Origin: DATARR01 sp034666985
GTDB lineage: Bacteria; Acidobacteriota; Thermoanaerobaculia; Multivoradales; UBA5704
Direction: 5' to 3'
Length of the DNA: 64,000 nucleotides
Assembly: GCA_034666985.1 (NCBI GenBank)
Contig: JAXDKS010000046.1
Location: forward strand, 1-64,000
The translations under genes were made by a program, and so were the position numbers. The notes beneath the pieces were generated by a model that worked only from the letters and a program-made list of their open reading frames with translations, ran no database searches and was not told where the DNA came from. Numbering within the stretch: the first letter of the stretch is position 1; each line of letters opens with the position of its first letter. Below are positions 39,455 to 47,009 of the stretch, one piece after another.

Positions 39455-42400
39455 ATGTCGACGCCTTCTCTTCCCTCAGCGTTACCCCAACTCGACTCAG
39501 ATCCCGCCCGCCAAGCGCCGGACTTGTTCCGAGGGTGTCGGTTTCAGATCTGGCGTAGCGTAGAGGCTTGGCTTGACCTGGAGGAATATGAGGCTCTGGC
39601 ACTTGAGGGAGCCGAGGATTTCGATCTCCTGGCGTCTGGTCGGGCGACTGCAACTCAGGTCAAGGACCTGTCCCATAACCTCACTCTTCGCAGCCAGGAG
39701 GTGGTGGAGGCAATCGAAAATTTTTGGGATGTCCGGAAAAGGAATCCAGAGGTCCGTTTGCGGTACCGGTTTCTCACCACCGCGAAGGCGGGAGTCGAAA
39801 AGGGCAGCCCATTCGGTAACGGCGTTCCCGGCTTGGAAGTTTGGGGAAAGGCCGCGAAAGATGGGGCCGGGATCGAACATCTTCGCGAGTTCCTCCTGAA
39901 CGAAGAGAAGCTCGCCGCTTCGGTCAAGGAATTTTTGAAAAGCGCTTCGGCCGAGGAGGTGCGGACAGATTTGCTGGAACCTCTGGAGTGGGCGCTCGAT
40001 CAGGGAAAGGCCGAGTACGTTGAGACGATGGTGCGGAACCGGTTAATTCTGCACGGTGAGAAGCAGGGCATCCCGGCGCACGACGCCGAGAGGGTAGCCG
40101 AGGCCCTCTATACCGCCGCCTCTGAGGCTACCTCCCGTAATAGTAACCGGATTCTCCTTCGTAGCGACTTCCTGCGGATCTTCGACGACAAGACCGCGAA
40201 GCGTATCAATCCTGCGGAAGCGCTCCTTGCAGCCCAGGTGCACGGCCTTATTCCTTCAATGCCTTCCGGATCTTCGATCTCTTTGCTCGCCTATAGCCCG
40301 GTCTCCGGCCCGCCTCCCCTGCCGCCCGAATTGGCCCAACGTAAGACGCTTGTGACGAAGCTTGGAGAAGCCCTGACAAAGAGCGGCCAACTCGTCCTTG
40401 CTGGCAGCACGGGCATGGGCAAGAGCACCCTCGGCAAGCTGCTCTCCACATCCTCTTGGCTCTGGGCGAATCTACGCTCGGAAAAAGCTGTCAACCGCTC
40501 GGTCCTTCAGATGCTCATGGTCCTCCTCAGCAGCAGACCTAAACCAGAAGGGGTTGTCTTCGACGACTACACTCCCGAGGAGATTGACGAAAACCTCTTC
40601 GGCGGGCTGGTTTATAGCCTTCAGGCCCAGGGTATTCCATTTATTGTTACAACTTCCAAGGCCTTGCCGTCCCGCCTTGCGACGACACTTGGTCTGCCTG
40701 AGGCATCAACGGTCCAGGTTCCGACCTTTTCAGATGAGGAGACGTCCGAGATCCTCTTGGCCTCTGGCTGCCCAGAGAAGCGAGCCTCGTCCCTAGCTCC
40801 CCTTCTCAACGCCTTGACCTCTGGTCACCCACAACTGATCCACGCCCGGATTCGAGACCTGCAGGCATCCAACTGGCAGAAGAGGCTCGAGGAGTTGCTT
40901 CGTACTCCCAAAAGCGAGGAAGAGATCAGGGTCGAGGCGCGCAATTTATTGCAGAGGATGCCCGAAGGAGCTCGGGTTCTCGCCTATAGACTAAGCGTCG
41001 TCGCCCAATCTTTCCGTCGCGATCAGGCGTTGGCAATCGCTTCCCTCCCCCCTGCGGTCTCTCTCGCTGGGGAGGCGTTCGATATCCTGAGTGGCCCCTG
41101 GATCGAGCGGGTGACGGACCAGTACTTTCGAGTCTCCCCTCTTCTCAACAAAGCCGCCGACGATATCTGGGATGCCACCGAAGTTCGGCAGCTCCACCGC
41201 TCGCTGGCTACGGTGCTCTGGGAGACAAAGCCACTGACTCCGAACGAGGCTGCTATCAGCTTTTTTCATGCTCTCCTGGGGGAGGACGAAATCGGAATGC
41301 TTCGCGTCGCCTTCAGCCTGCTCTCGGCGAAAGAAATTGTGCAGAAGTTGACTTTTCCGAGGCTCCAATGGTTCTCCTATGTCGGCCTTGATCCCGACAC
41401 CGACATGCCATCTTTCATCGGTCTTGGGAGCCGTTCTTTTCTCCGTATGCTGCAGTACAAGATGGCCAGCGATCAAGAGCACAAGGCCAGGATCGCCAGC
41501 GCTTGGGACCGGGAAAGCACAGCTCTGCCAGAGCCTCGGCGCCCGCTCTCTAGATATCTGTTGCATGCAACCTTGCTCCTGGATTATGGCACGAGATACC
41601 CTATCCCGCAGCTCATCGTTTGGCTTCACGAGTGCCTTGATATGCTGCCTGAGTTGAGACAGTACGAAATCGGTTTGGAGTCTCTGCAGCTCGGACCGGC
41701 GCTGACCGATGTCATGGCCGATCCCGCCGCTGGCCTCTTCCTTTTCGTTCTGGCGCGCTGTTCAGACGTGGATAGCCTTCTGGAACTGGTTACGAGCCTG
41801 GAATCTCAGGACGAGGGATTCAGAGTCAGGTTTCTCCACATTTTCGACCTCGTCCCTGGCTTGGCAAGTGGACTGATCGATCGCTGTTGGCTGGACGAAA
41901 AAGATCTTCCGCAGCCCGACTGGGAGAGATGTCTGGCCGTCCTGGATAGGATACGCCGTAATGCCGAGCACTGGACGCGCGAAGATCTCCGCCAAGCTGC
42001 CGTCCGTGCAAAGGTGACGATCATTCACGAATACCGTGGCGGTACGGAAGCCGCTCTTGACCTATTGCGGGAAGACGGAGTCTGTGGACCGTTCCTCGCG
42101 GACCAAGAGGCGACACTCCTCCAAGACCAGGGAGATCACGCTGCTGCCTGGGCTATCTGGCATGCAGGGCTCCCTGACTGGGCCGCTCACAACGAGTTGG
42201 ACGAGGTGACGTTGGCCTTCGCCTACAAGAAGGCCGCCATCTCGGCCGGCCATCTAGGTGAGTGGGGAGAGTCGGCCCGGCTCTTTTTGAAAGCCTCGAC
42301 TCTCTTGGAGGACTACCAGGCCCGGCACAAAAAGCAGGATTCCCCGGCGAGCAGCCTTGAATTGAATCCCATTCGTCTCCTGGCGGACCATGCACTAGGT

Positions 42401-43471
42401 CTCTGGCGAGCGGGCGATTGTAAGGAATCCATTGCGGCTTTTGAGGCGGTGCTCTCGAAGATGTCTGCCGTCGCTCCGCGGCTCGAGGATTTCGACGAAT
42501 ATAAAGTCTTCCTCAAAGTCCTGGGACACATCCTGGCGTGGCTCGACGAGCGCCCAGGCATCGAACCGCCCTACCCTGGCATGGCGAGCACTCAAAAGGT
42601 TCTCTCCGAGATTTTAGAGTTGCCGCAGGTTTCGCTGGAGCACCTTTGGGCCATGCTCGGAGCTGCCGAGCTCCGCGCTGGCAGTAGTGAAGTTTTTCGG
42701 CGTTCGCGGCCGATGCTCGTAGCACCTGATCTCAACCCTGTAACCAGGTACATTTTCCGGGAGACCGAGCTGAGCCATAAATTGCTTGAGGGAGACTTCG
42801 ATGGGCTTGTACCCGTGATCGTTGCCCTTTACCAAGCCATGAGGAGCAATGAGGCGGAGCCGACCGAGTCGACGACCCATGCTAACCGCCTGCTTTGGAT
42901 TCTGTATTCCAATCTCTTGGCGTTCTGTTGGCATGACCCTGAGGGCGTCCCTCCCTGGTCCAAGTGGCGCGCGGACCTGGAAGAAGCCGTTCCGGACACC
43001 CCGGAGATTATCGAATCCTGGTTCCGTTCGGCGGAGGCGGCGTTCGAGTTGGATATCGCTGAGTTGACCTCCTCCCTCCTTAAGGGGCTCAATGATGATC
43101 CATGGGTGCCGCTCTATGCGGTTCGGATAGCGGTGAACCGAAGCTCTCGACCGGAAGTCATCTTTGCGGCCCAAGCTGTGCTCGTCCCCCTGTTTCGCCA
43201 AGCCATCCCAGGTGAGGCATTGGGTAAGATCTTGTCTGAGGTCGTCGAGTCTCAGTGGCGCCGGCTCGCCGAAAGTCCAGCGCTTCTCTTCGGTCCCAGA
43301 CTCACTGTACCGGAGATCCAGGCGGCCTGCGAAAGCCAGCCTCCGGGGCTCGCCAAGGCCGCTGCGATTCTGCTGGCTGCGGAGCCGGCCGTTCAGGTTC
43401 GTCTCGATCCGGATCGGCGGCAGGTTTTGAAAACTCTCCGGGACGCGACGCCCCTTATAACCGCGAGATGA
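39455..43471 (+). CDS. STAND NTPase with N-terminal Cap4/DUF4297-like nuclease; candidate Avs-like antiphage protein
   Basis: The 1338-residue protein has three parts. Residues ~20-190 resemble a PD-(D/E)xK nuclease of the Cap4/DUF4297 type: E51, E54-D55 in EGAEDFDLL, and Q68-V69-K70 in ATQVKD. Residues ~290-620 are a STAND ATPase: Walker A GSTGMGKST at 317-325, Walker B VVFDD with Asp370/371, sensor VTTSK at 398-402, and GHP at 457-459, followed by a winged-helix-like stretch. Residues ~640-1338 are mainly helical, solenoid-like, as in target-sensing C-termini. This is the layout of Avs proteins, in which a phage protein binding the C-terminus triggers the nuclease. GC is lower than in flanking genes. 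Start ATG 39455; 4 nt after a small ORF. Function is inferred from architecture. Confidence 0.75.
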   Translation: MSTPSLPSALPQLDSDPARQAPDLFRGCRFQIWRSVEAWLDLEEYEALALEGAEDFDLLASGRATATQVKDLSHNLTLRSQEVVEAIENFWDVRKRNPEVRLRYRFLTTAKAGVEKGSPFGNGVPGLEVWGKAAKDGAGIEHLREFLLNEEKLAASVKEFLKSASAEEVRTDLLEPLEWALDQGKAEYVETMVRNRLILHGEKQGIPAHDAERVAEALYTAASEATSRNSNRILLRSDFLRIFDDKTAKRINPAEALLAAQVHGLIPSMPSGSSISLLAYSPVSGPPPLPPELAQRKTLVTKLGEALTKSGQLVLAGSTGMGKSTLGKLLSTSSWLWANLRSEKAVNRSVLQMLMVLLSSRPKPEGVVFDDYTPEEIDENLFGGLVYSLQAQGIPFIVTTSKALPSRLATTLGLPEASTVQVPTFSDEETSEILLASGCPEKRASSLAPLLNALTSGHPQLIHARIRDLQASNWQKRLEELLRTPKSEEEIRVEARNLLQRMPEGARVLAYRLSVVAQSFRRDQALAIASLPPAVSLAGEAFDILSGPWIERVTDQYFRVSPLLNKAADDIWDATEVRQLHRSLATVLWETKPLTPNEAAISFFHALLGEDEIGMLRVAFSLLSAKEIVQKLTFPRLQWFSYVGLDPDTDMPSFIGLGSRSFLRMLQYKMASDQEHKARIASAWDRESTALPEPRRPLSRYLLHATLLLDYGTRYPIPQLIVWLHECLDMLPELRQYEIGLESLQLGPALTDVMADPAAGLFLFVLARCSDVDSLLELVTSLESQDEGFRVRFLHIFDLVPGLASGLIDRCWLDEKDLPQPDWERCLAVLDRIRRNAEHWTREDLRQAAVRAKVTIIHEYRGGTEAALDLLREDGVCGPFLADQEATLLQDQGDHAAAWAIWHAGLPDWAAHNELDEVTLAFAYKKAAISAGHLGEWGESARLFLKASTLLEDYQARHKKQDSPASSLELNPIRLLADHALGLWRAGDCKESIAAFEAVLSKMSAVAPRLEDFDEYKVFLKVLGHILAWLDERPGIEPPYPGMASTQKVLSEILELPQVSLEHLWAMLGAAELRAGSSEVFRRSRPMLVAPDLNPVTRYIFRETELSHKLLEGDFDGLVPVIVALYQAMRSNEAEPTESTTHANRLLWILYSNLLAFCWHDPEGVPPWSKWRADLEEAVPDTPEIIESWFRSAEAAFELDIAELTSSLLKGLNDDPWVPLYAVRIAVNRSSRPEVIFAAQAVLVPLFRQAIPGEALGKILSEVVESQWRRLAESPALLFGPRLTVPEIQAACESQPPGLAKAAAILLAAEPAVQVRLDPDRRQVLKTLRDATPLITAR

Positions 43472-43519
43472 GTCTCGCGCTATAAACGGCTCCTTAGCTC
43501 GAGCCTACCTAAGGCCTGT

Positions 43520-44359
43520 TCAATCCCCCGTGCCGCTCTCCGCCAAGGCTCGCGCCAGGAGATCCTGAACCCCCAGCGACTCCGCCCAGGCGTGGAGGTA
43601 CTCCCGGTCTAGCCGGCTGCCCTGGACGGTCAGGATCGCCAGGACATCCCGCCATTGCCGATCGGACACTTCGCCGCCTTCCCGGTACCAGTCGAGCTTC
43701 GCCAGGAGGGTGTCCTCGGCGGTGGAGATCCAGACCTCGTATCCCTCGCCTTGGAGCGGCTCCCGACGGGCCAAGCCGGAGCGGTCGAAGGGGCGGCGCT
43801 TGGAGACGAAGACGTCTACCTTGAAAGCGGTCGCGAGGTGGATGACGTTGAAGCTCCTTCTGCGGGCGATGGCGCGCAGGATGGACTCGGTGTCGACGTA
43901 GAAGGCGCCCTCCAGGGCTCGAGCCAGGGGTTCGGCGTGCCGGGGTTGGAGCTCCGCGACCAGATCCGCGTCCTGCGTGAACCGGGGCTCGCCGTGGAGG
44001 GTGCTGGCCAGCGAGCCGCCGACGAAGTAGGGCACTCCCAGATCCTCCAGGGCGCGGGCCACGAGAGAGGCGACGGCGAGTGGGTCCATGAGGTCTCCGT
44101 TGCGGTGGGACGGCTCGGTCGCACCTCCATACGCGCGGCCCGCCAGGTCCCGTCCCAGCCATAGTGCGGCCCGGAGGCGTTCCAACTCCGCTGTCGTAGC
44201 CTCGGGATGACGTCGCCGTAATCCCTGACGGGTGAGGGCCAGAGCGGACCGGTGCAGGCCGCGCAGCATCTCCACTCTCTGCCGGGGAGAGGTGCGCCGG
44301 AGGATCTCGATTTGGACTTCCTCGGCGTCTCGGCTCGTGTCGCGGGACAGGATGGCCAT
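43520..44359 (-). CDS. Helical antitoxin-like domain fused to a nucleotidyltransferase (AbiEii-like)
   Basis: The 279-residue product joins two modules. Residues 1-90 are helical and basic (VEMLRGLHRSALALTRQGLR, then RRHPEATTAELERLRAALWL) and resemble small proteins usually encoded just upstream of nucleotidyltransferase genes. Residues ~91-279 carry the nucleotidyltransferase signature YFVGGSLASTLHGEPRFTQD followed by DLVAEL (GGS...D-x-D). An internal ATG at 44089 with GGAGA four nt upstream could also start the second module alone. A fusion, or dual start, is unusual. It may be a type IV-like toxin-antitoxin unit. Confidence 0.65.
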   Translation of the reverse strand: MAILSRDTSRDAEEVQIEILRRTSPRQRVEMLRGLHRSALALTRQGLRRRHPEATTAELERLRAALWLGRDLAGRAYGGATEPSHRNGDLMDPLAVASLVARALEDLGVPYFVGGSLASTLHGEPRFTQDADLVAELQPRHAEPLARALEGAFYVDTESILRAIARRRSFNVIHLATAFKVDVFVSKRRPFDRSGLARREPLQGEGYEVWISTAEDTLLAKLDWYREGGEVSDRQWRDVLAILTVQGSRLDREYLHAWAESLGVQDLLARALAESGTGD

Positions 44360-44427
44360 CTCACCCCATTCTACGCCGGTGCTCGCCGTTCCTAGTCCGG
44401 GGTGTTGCCTGGGCCTTCGAGCCGCTG

Positions 44428-44922
44428 CTAATTCTGGGGGTGCTCTCCGGCGAGGGTCAGGACGCGTTCACGGATGTCTCGCGACATCCACATCCCAGCC
44501 GCTTCGAGCTTGTCGAGAAGAGGCGAAAGCGAGTTGGTCAGTCCACGTGCCTTGGCTTCGAGCAAGATCCTCAGCGTGCCCCACACCTTCAGCCCCGCGG
44601 CTTGACCGATCCGCCGCGCGAGAGCGTCGTCCAGGATGACGATTCGATCCGGATTTTCCAGCGCCAGCGCCATGGCGGCAAACTCACCGGCTCCGAGGTC
44701 AAGCGCCAGCCATTCCGAAGGCACCGACCGTGGTTCGACCACCGTGACCCACGCGAGGCTCTCGGGACGAGGAACGTCGTGCCCACGCCGGGCACCTTCC
44801 CGAAGCTCTTCCACCACAGCTTGGGGAAGCCAGAGCTCGGTGAAGAGGGTCTGAACCCAGGATAGAGCTCCGATTCGGTACAGGTACAGCAGAGGAGAGG
44901 TATTGCTGATGGCCTTATCCAC
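44428..44922 (-). CDS. DUF3368 PIN-like toxin
   Basis: DUF3368 proteins are PIN-domain nucleases paired with UPF0175 antitoxins. GTG 44922 is chosen as start because the conserved opening AISNTSPLLYLYRIGAL begins there; it overlaps the antitoxin stop by 8 nt. The 164-residue protein has Asp/Glu residues expected of the fold: SNTSPL, LDLGAGEFAAMALAL and VILDDALARR, then GLKVWGTLRILLEAKARGL. The first metal-binding Asp seen in most PIN proteins is Asn here (SNTSP), as is common in DUF3368. It is part of the island that follows the STAND gene. Confidence 0.88.
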   Translation of the reverse strand: MDKAISNTSPLLYLYRIGALSWVQTLFTELWLPQAVVEELREGARRGHDVPRPESLAWVTVVEPRSVPSEWLALDLGAGEFAAMALALENPDRIVILDDALARRIGQAAGLKVWGTLRILLEAKARGLTNSLSPLLDKLEAAGMWMSRDIRERVLTLAGEHPQN

Positions 44923-45166
44923 GGCCCGCTTCCAGATCCTGAAGCTCGGCCTCCAGCGGAAAGACCTTGTAACGCCCAAGACTCAGAAGGAATTCGACCC
45001 TGGACATGCCCGCCAGCTCCGCAGCCCGACCCGACGAGAGCCTGCCGAGCTCATAGAGCTTTACGGCGGCCAGCATCCGGAGCTCACGGGCGAAAGAGGC
45101 CTCATCCGTCCTTTCGGCCAACAGGACCGTTTCTGGAACGTCGATCAAGAGTTGCCGGCTGGCCAT
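44915..45166 (-). CDS. UPF0175 family antitoxin
   Basis: The 83-residue protein has the UPF0175 pattern: LRMLAAVKLYELGRLSSGRA followed by AELAGMSRVEFLLSLGRYKV. This helix-turn-helix-like region probably binds the operator of its own operon and neutralises the DUF3368 toxin encoded next. Stop and toxin start overlap, which is typical of antitoxin-first toxin-antitoxin pairs. AAAGGGGA lies about 5 nt before the ATG. Confidence 0.9.
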   Translation of the reverse strand: MASRQLLIDVPETVLLAERTDEASFARELRMLAAVKLYELGRLSSGRAAELAGMSRVEFLLSLGRYKVFPLEAELQDLEAGRG

Positions 45167-45185
45167 GCAGTCCCCTTTCGCCTGG

Positions 45186-45191
45186 ATTGTA
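45186..45191 (-). promoter_or_regulatory. Candidate -10 box of the UPF0175-DUF3368 pair
   Basis: TACAAT on the minus strand, 20 nt before the antitoxin ATG. A second -10-like hexamer TAGAAT lies at 45211-45206. Neither has a clear -35, so the promoter assignment is weak. Confidence 0.3.
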
Positions 45192-45220
45192 ACCCGCGAT
45201 CCGCCATTCTACGCCGACCC

Positions 45221-46921
45221 TCACCCGTCCACCCGCAGGTGGTTCGACGCGCACCGGTACCCGCCATTCAGGATCACGCTGCGCACCAGCGGCGGGACAA
45301 GGTCGAGGTGGACGCCTAATCCCGTGAAGGCGTCGCGGGCGATGCGGTCTCCGGCCGGAATCAGCGAGGCGAAGCCTTCGGCGCGGAGGTCTTTCTTGCG
45401 GCGCTCCAGGACGACGTTGTTCCAGGTGATCAGGAAGCTGGAGTGGGTGAGGCCGGCGTGGTCGCGGAGGAGGGCGACGAGGATGGAGAGGAGGGGCAGG
45501 CGTCGGACGGTGAGGCCCTGGGCGGCGAGGTGCTCGGCCATGAGGTCCAGGAAGGAGCCGAGGGCGTCCGGCTCCGGCATGGTGAGGTCGCTGGCAAGGC
45601 GATCACCGGGCTCCAGACCGTAGCCGCGGCGCAGGGCGTCCCGATCCGCCGGGGAGAGATTCGCGAGGAGGTTGCGGCCGGCGGCGGCGTCGGCCACGAG
45701 GGCGGCGAGGCCTTTCCTCCCGGGGACGAGGGTGAGGATGGAGTCGAGGTCGTAGCCGGCTCCTCCTCCGATCCTTCGCATGAGGGCCGTCCTCGCCGCG
45801 AGGCCCCCTGAGCGGGGGAGGGGATGCACGAAGCGGACGGGACGGCCGTAGAGGGTCTCTAGCTCCTTGGTGGCCTGATCGGCGGCGGCGAGGTAGCGAT
45901 CGATCCCCTCGGCGGTGGTGAAGCTGGCGACGGGGACGCGGTCGATTCCCAGGATCGCGAGGATGCGCGGCTCCAGGGCGTGGAGGGTGAGCCAGGCGGC
46001 ATCTTTCGTCAGCAGCACTTGGCCGTTGTGGAAGGGGACGGGGGATTGCGCCCAGGTCGGTTTGCCCCAGGCGCGGTCGAGGTCGGCCGGCAGGCTGCGC
46101 ACCAGCTCGGGGCCGAGGTGGGCATCCTCTTCACGGCCGGGCTGGAGATTGGGCCGCACCAGCACGCGCACGCCGCCGGCCTGGGTATGCACCAGGGTGA
46201 AGGGGTCGCGGGGCCAGGGTGAGTAGGCGCGGCCGTGGGTGTCCAGCAGGCGGAGCCCGAGGGCCTTGGCGCGGGGCGCGAGGCGCTCCTTCAGAGGGGA
46301 ATCGGTGAGCACGATGAGGGTGCGGCCGGGGCCGGCGGCGGCCCGCACGCCGGTGAGGAAGGCGTCGGCGGCGGGCAGGTCGAAGAAGAAGGAAGGGAGG
46401 GAGTAGACGGAGGCCGCGAGCCGGCCGTCAATATCCGAGTCGAAGCGCGAGTCGAAGCGCTGGCCCGCGGCATCGAAGGCCACCCGCCGCTCGGCGGCGC
46501 GGCGGGGGAGGGCCCCCCAGGCGCGCTCTACCTCGTCGGAGGCGGCGAAGTCGAATCCCCGCACCTGGTTGAGCTCCAGCAGCAGGGCGTCGCGCAAGGC
46601 GGCTGGAGCGGACGGGTCGAGGGCGCGGGGGAGGAGGGCGACGATCCGCCGGCGAAAGGCCTCGTCGGCCACGAAGCGCTCGGGGTCCACGAGCTGGAGG
46701 GCGAGCAGACCCAGGACGTCCTCATGGCTCCAGGAGCCGCGGCGGGCCAGCTCCCGGCTACGGTCGCGGGCGGCTTGCTCGGGGGGGACCGGCGCCGCTC
46801 CCAGGACGAGAAGAGCGAGGACCAGGAGGGCGAGCGAGCTCCTGCGGGCGGTGTTGCCGTAGGGTGCGCTGTGCGCACCGTCACCGTTCACGGTGCGCAC
46901 AGCGCACCCTACGAGCCCCAC
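45221..46921 (-). CDS. Secreted protein with possible guanidine-modifying (deiminase-type) fold; start unresolved
   Basis: After a signal peptide (RRSSLALLVLALLVLGAAP) the protein has about 530 residues. RAYSPWPRDPFTLVHT resembles the W-x-R-D-x-x-P region of agmatine/arginine deiminases. FHNGQVLLTKDAAWLTLHAL and the C-terminal ILNGGYRCASNHLRV, with a Cys placed like the catalytic Cys of GG-x-HC, support that fold. The first half (about 40-140) has no match I recognise. Overall similarity is low, so activity is uncertain. All in-frame start codons before the signal peptide (GTG at 46921, 46900, 46891) lie in or next to a 23-bp inverted repeat, so the true start is unclear. Confidence 0.5.
   Translation of the reverse strand: MGLVGCAVRTVNGDGAHSAPYGNTARRSSLALLVLALLVLGAAPVPPEQAARDRSRELARRGSWSHEDVLGLLALQLVDPERFVADEAFRRRIVALLPRALDPSAPAALRDALLLELNQVRGFDFAASDEVERAWGALPRRAAERRVAFDAAGQRFDSRFDSDIDGRLAASVYSLPSFFFDLPAADAFLTGVRAAAGPGRTLIVLTDSPLKERLAPRAKALGLRLLDTHGRAYSPWPRDPFTLVHTQAGGVRVLVRPNLQPGREEDAHLGPELVRSLPADLDRAWGKPTWAQSPVPFHNGQVLLTKDAAWLTLHALEPRILAILGIDRVPVASFTTAEGIDRYLAAADQATKELETLYGRPVRFVHPLPRSGGLAARTALMRRIGGGAGYDLDSILTLVPGRKGLAALVADAAAGRNLLANLSPADRDALRRGYGLEPGDRLASDLTMPEPDALGSFLDLMAEHLAAQGLTVRRLPLLSILVALLRDHAGLTHSSFLITWNNVVLERRKKDLRAEGFASLIPAGDRIARDAFTGLGVHLDLVPPLVRSVILNGGYRCASNHLRVDG
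46859..46912. repeat. Perfect 23-bp inverted repeat, REP-like
   Basis: The arm 46859-46881 pairs exactly with 46890-46912 across an 8-nt loop (CACCGTTC). The core GGGTGCGCTGTGCGCACC type of hairpin is a common dispersed repeat in environmental bacteria, often associated with REP transposases (from general knowledge). It overlaps the N-terminal coding region of the preceding gene. Confidence 0.85.
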
Positions 46922-46937
46922 CCCTTCGACAGAGTCC

Positions 46938-46972
46938 CCCCTCTCCCCCCGGGAGAGGGGCCGGGGGTGAGG
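46938..46972. repeat. G/C-rich hairpin related to the 36191-36403 element
   Basis: CCCCTCTCCC (46938-46947), loop CCC, GGGAGAGGGG (46951-46960), then CCGGGGGTGAGG. The same order of motifs (GGGAGA-GAGGG, CCGGGG, TGA) occurs inverted inside the element at 36191-36403. It lies in the 88-nt gap before the TPR gene. Confidence 0.6.
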
Positions 46973-47009
46973 TTTCGAAGGGCATGCCGCCGGATTCAGC
47001 GCAATCCCT

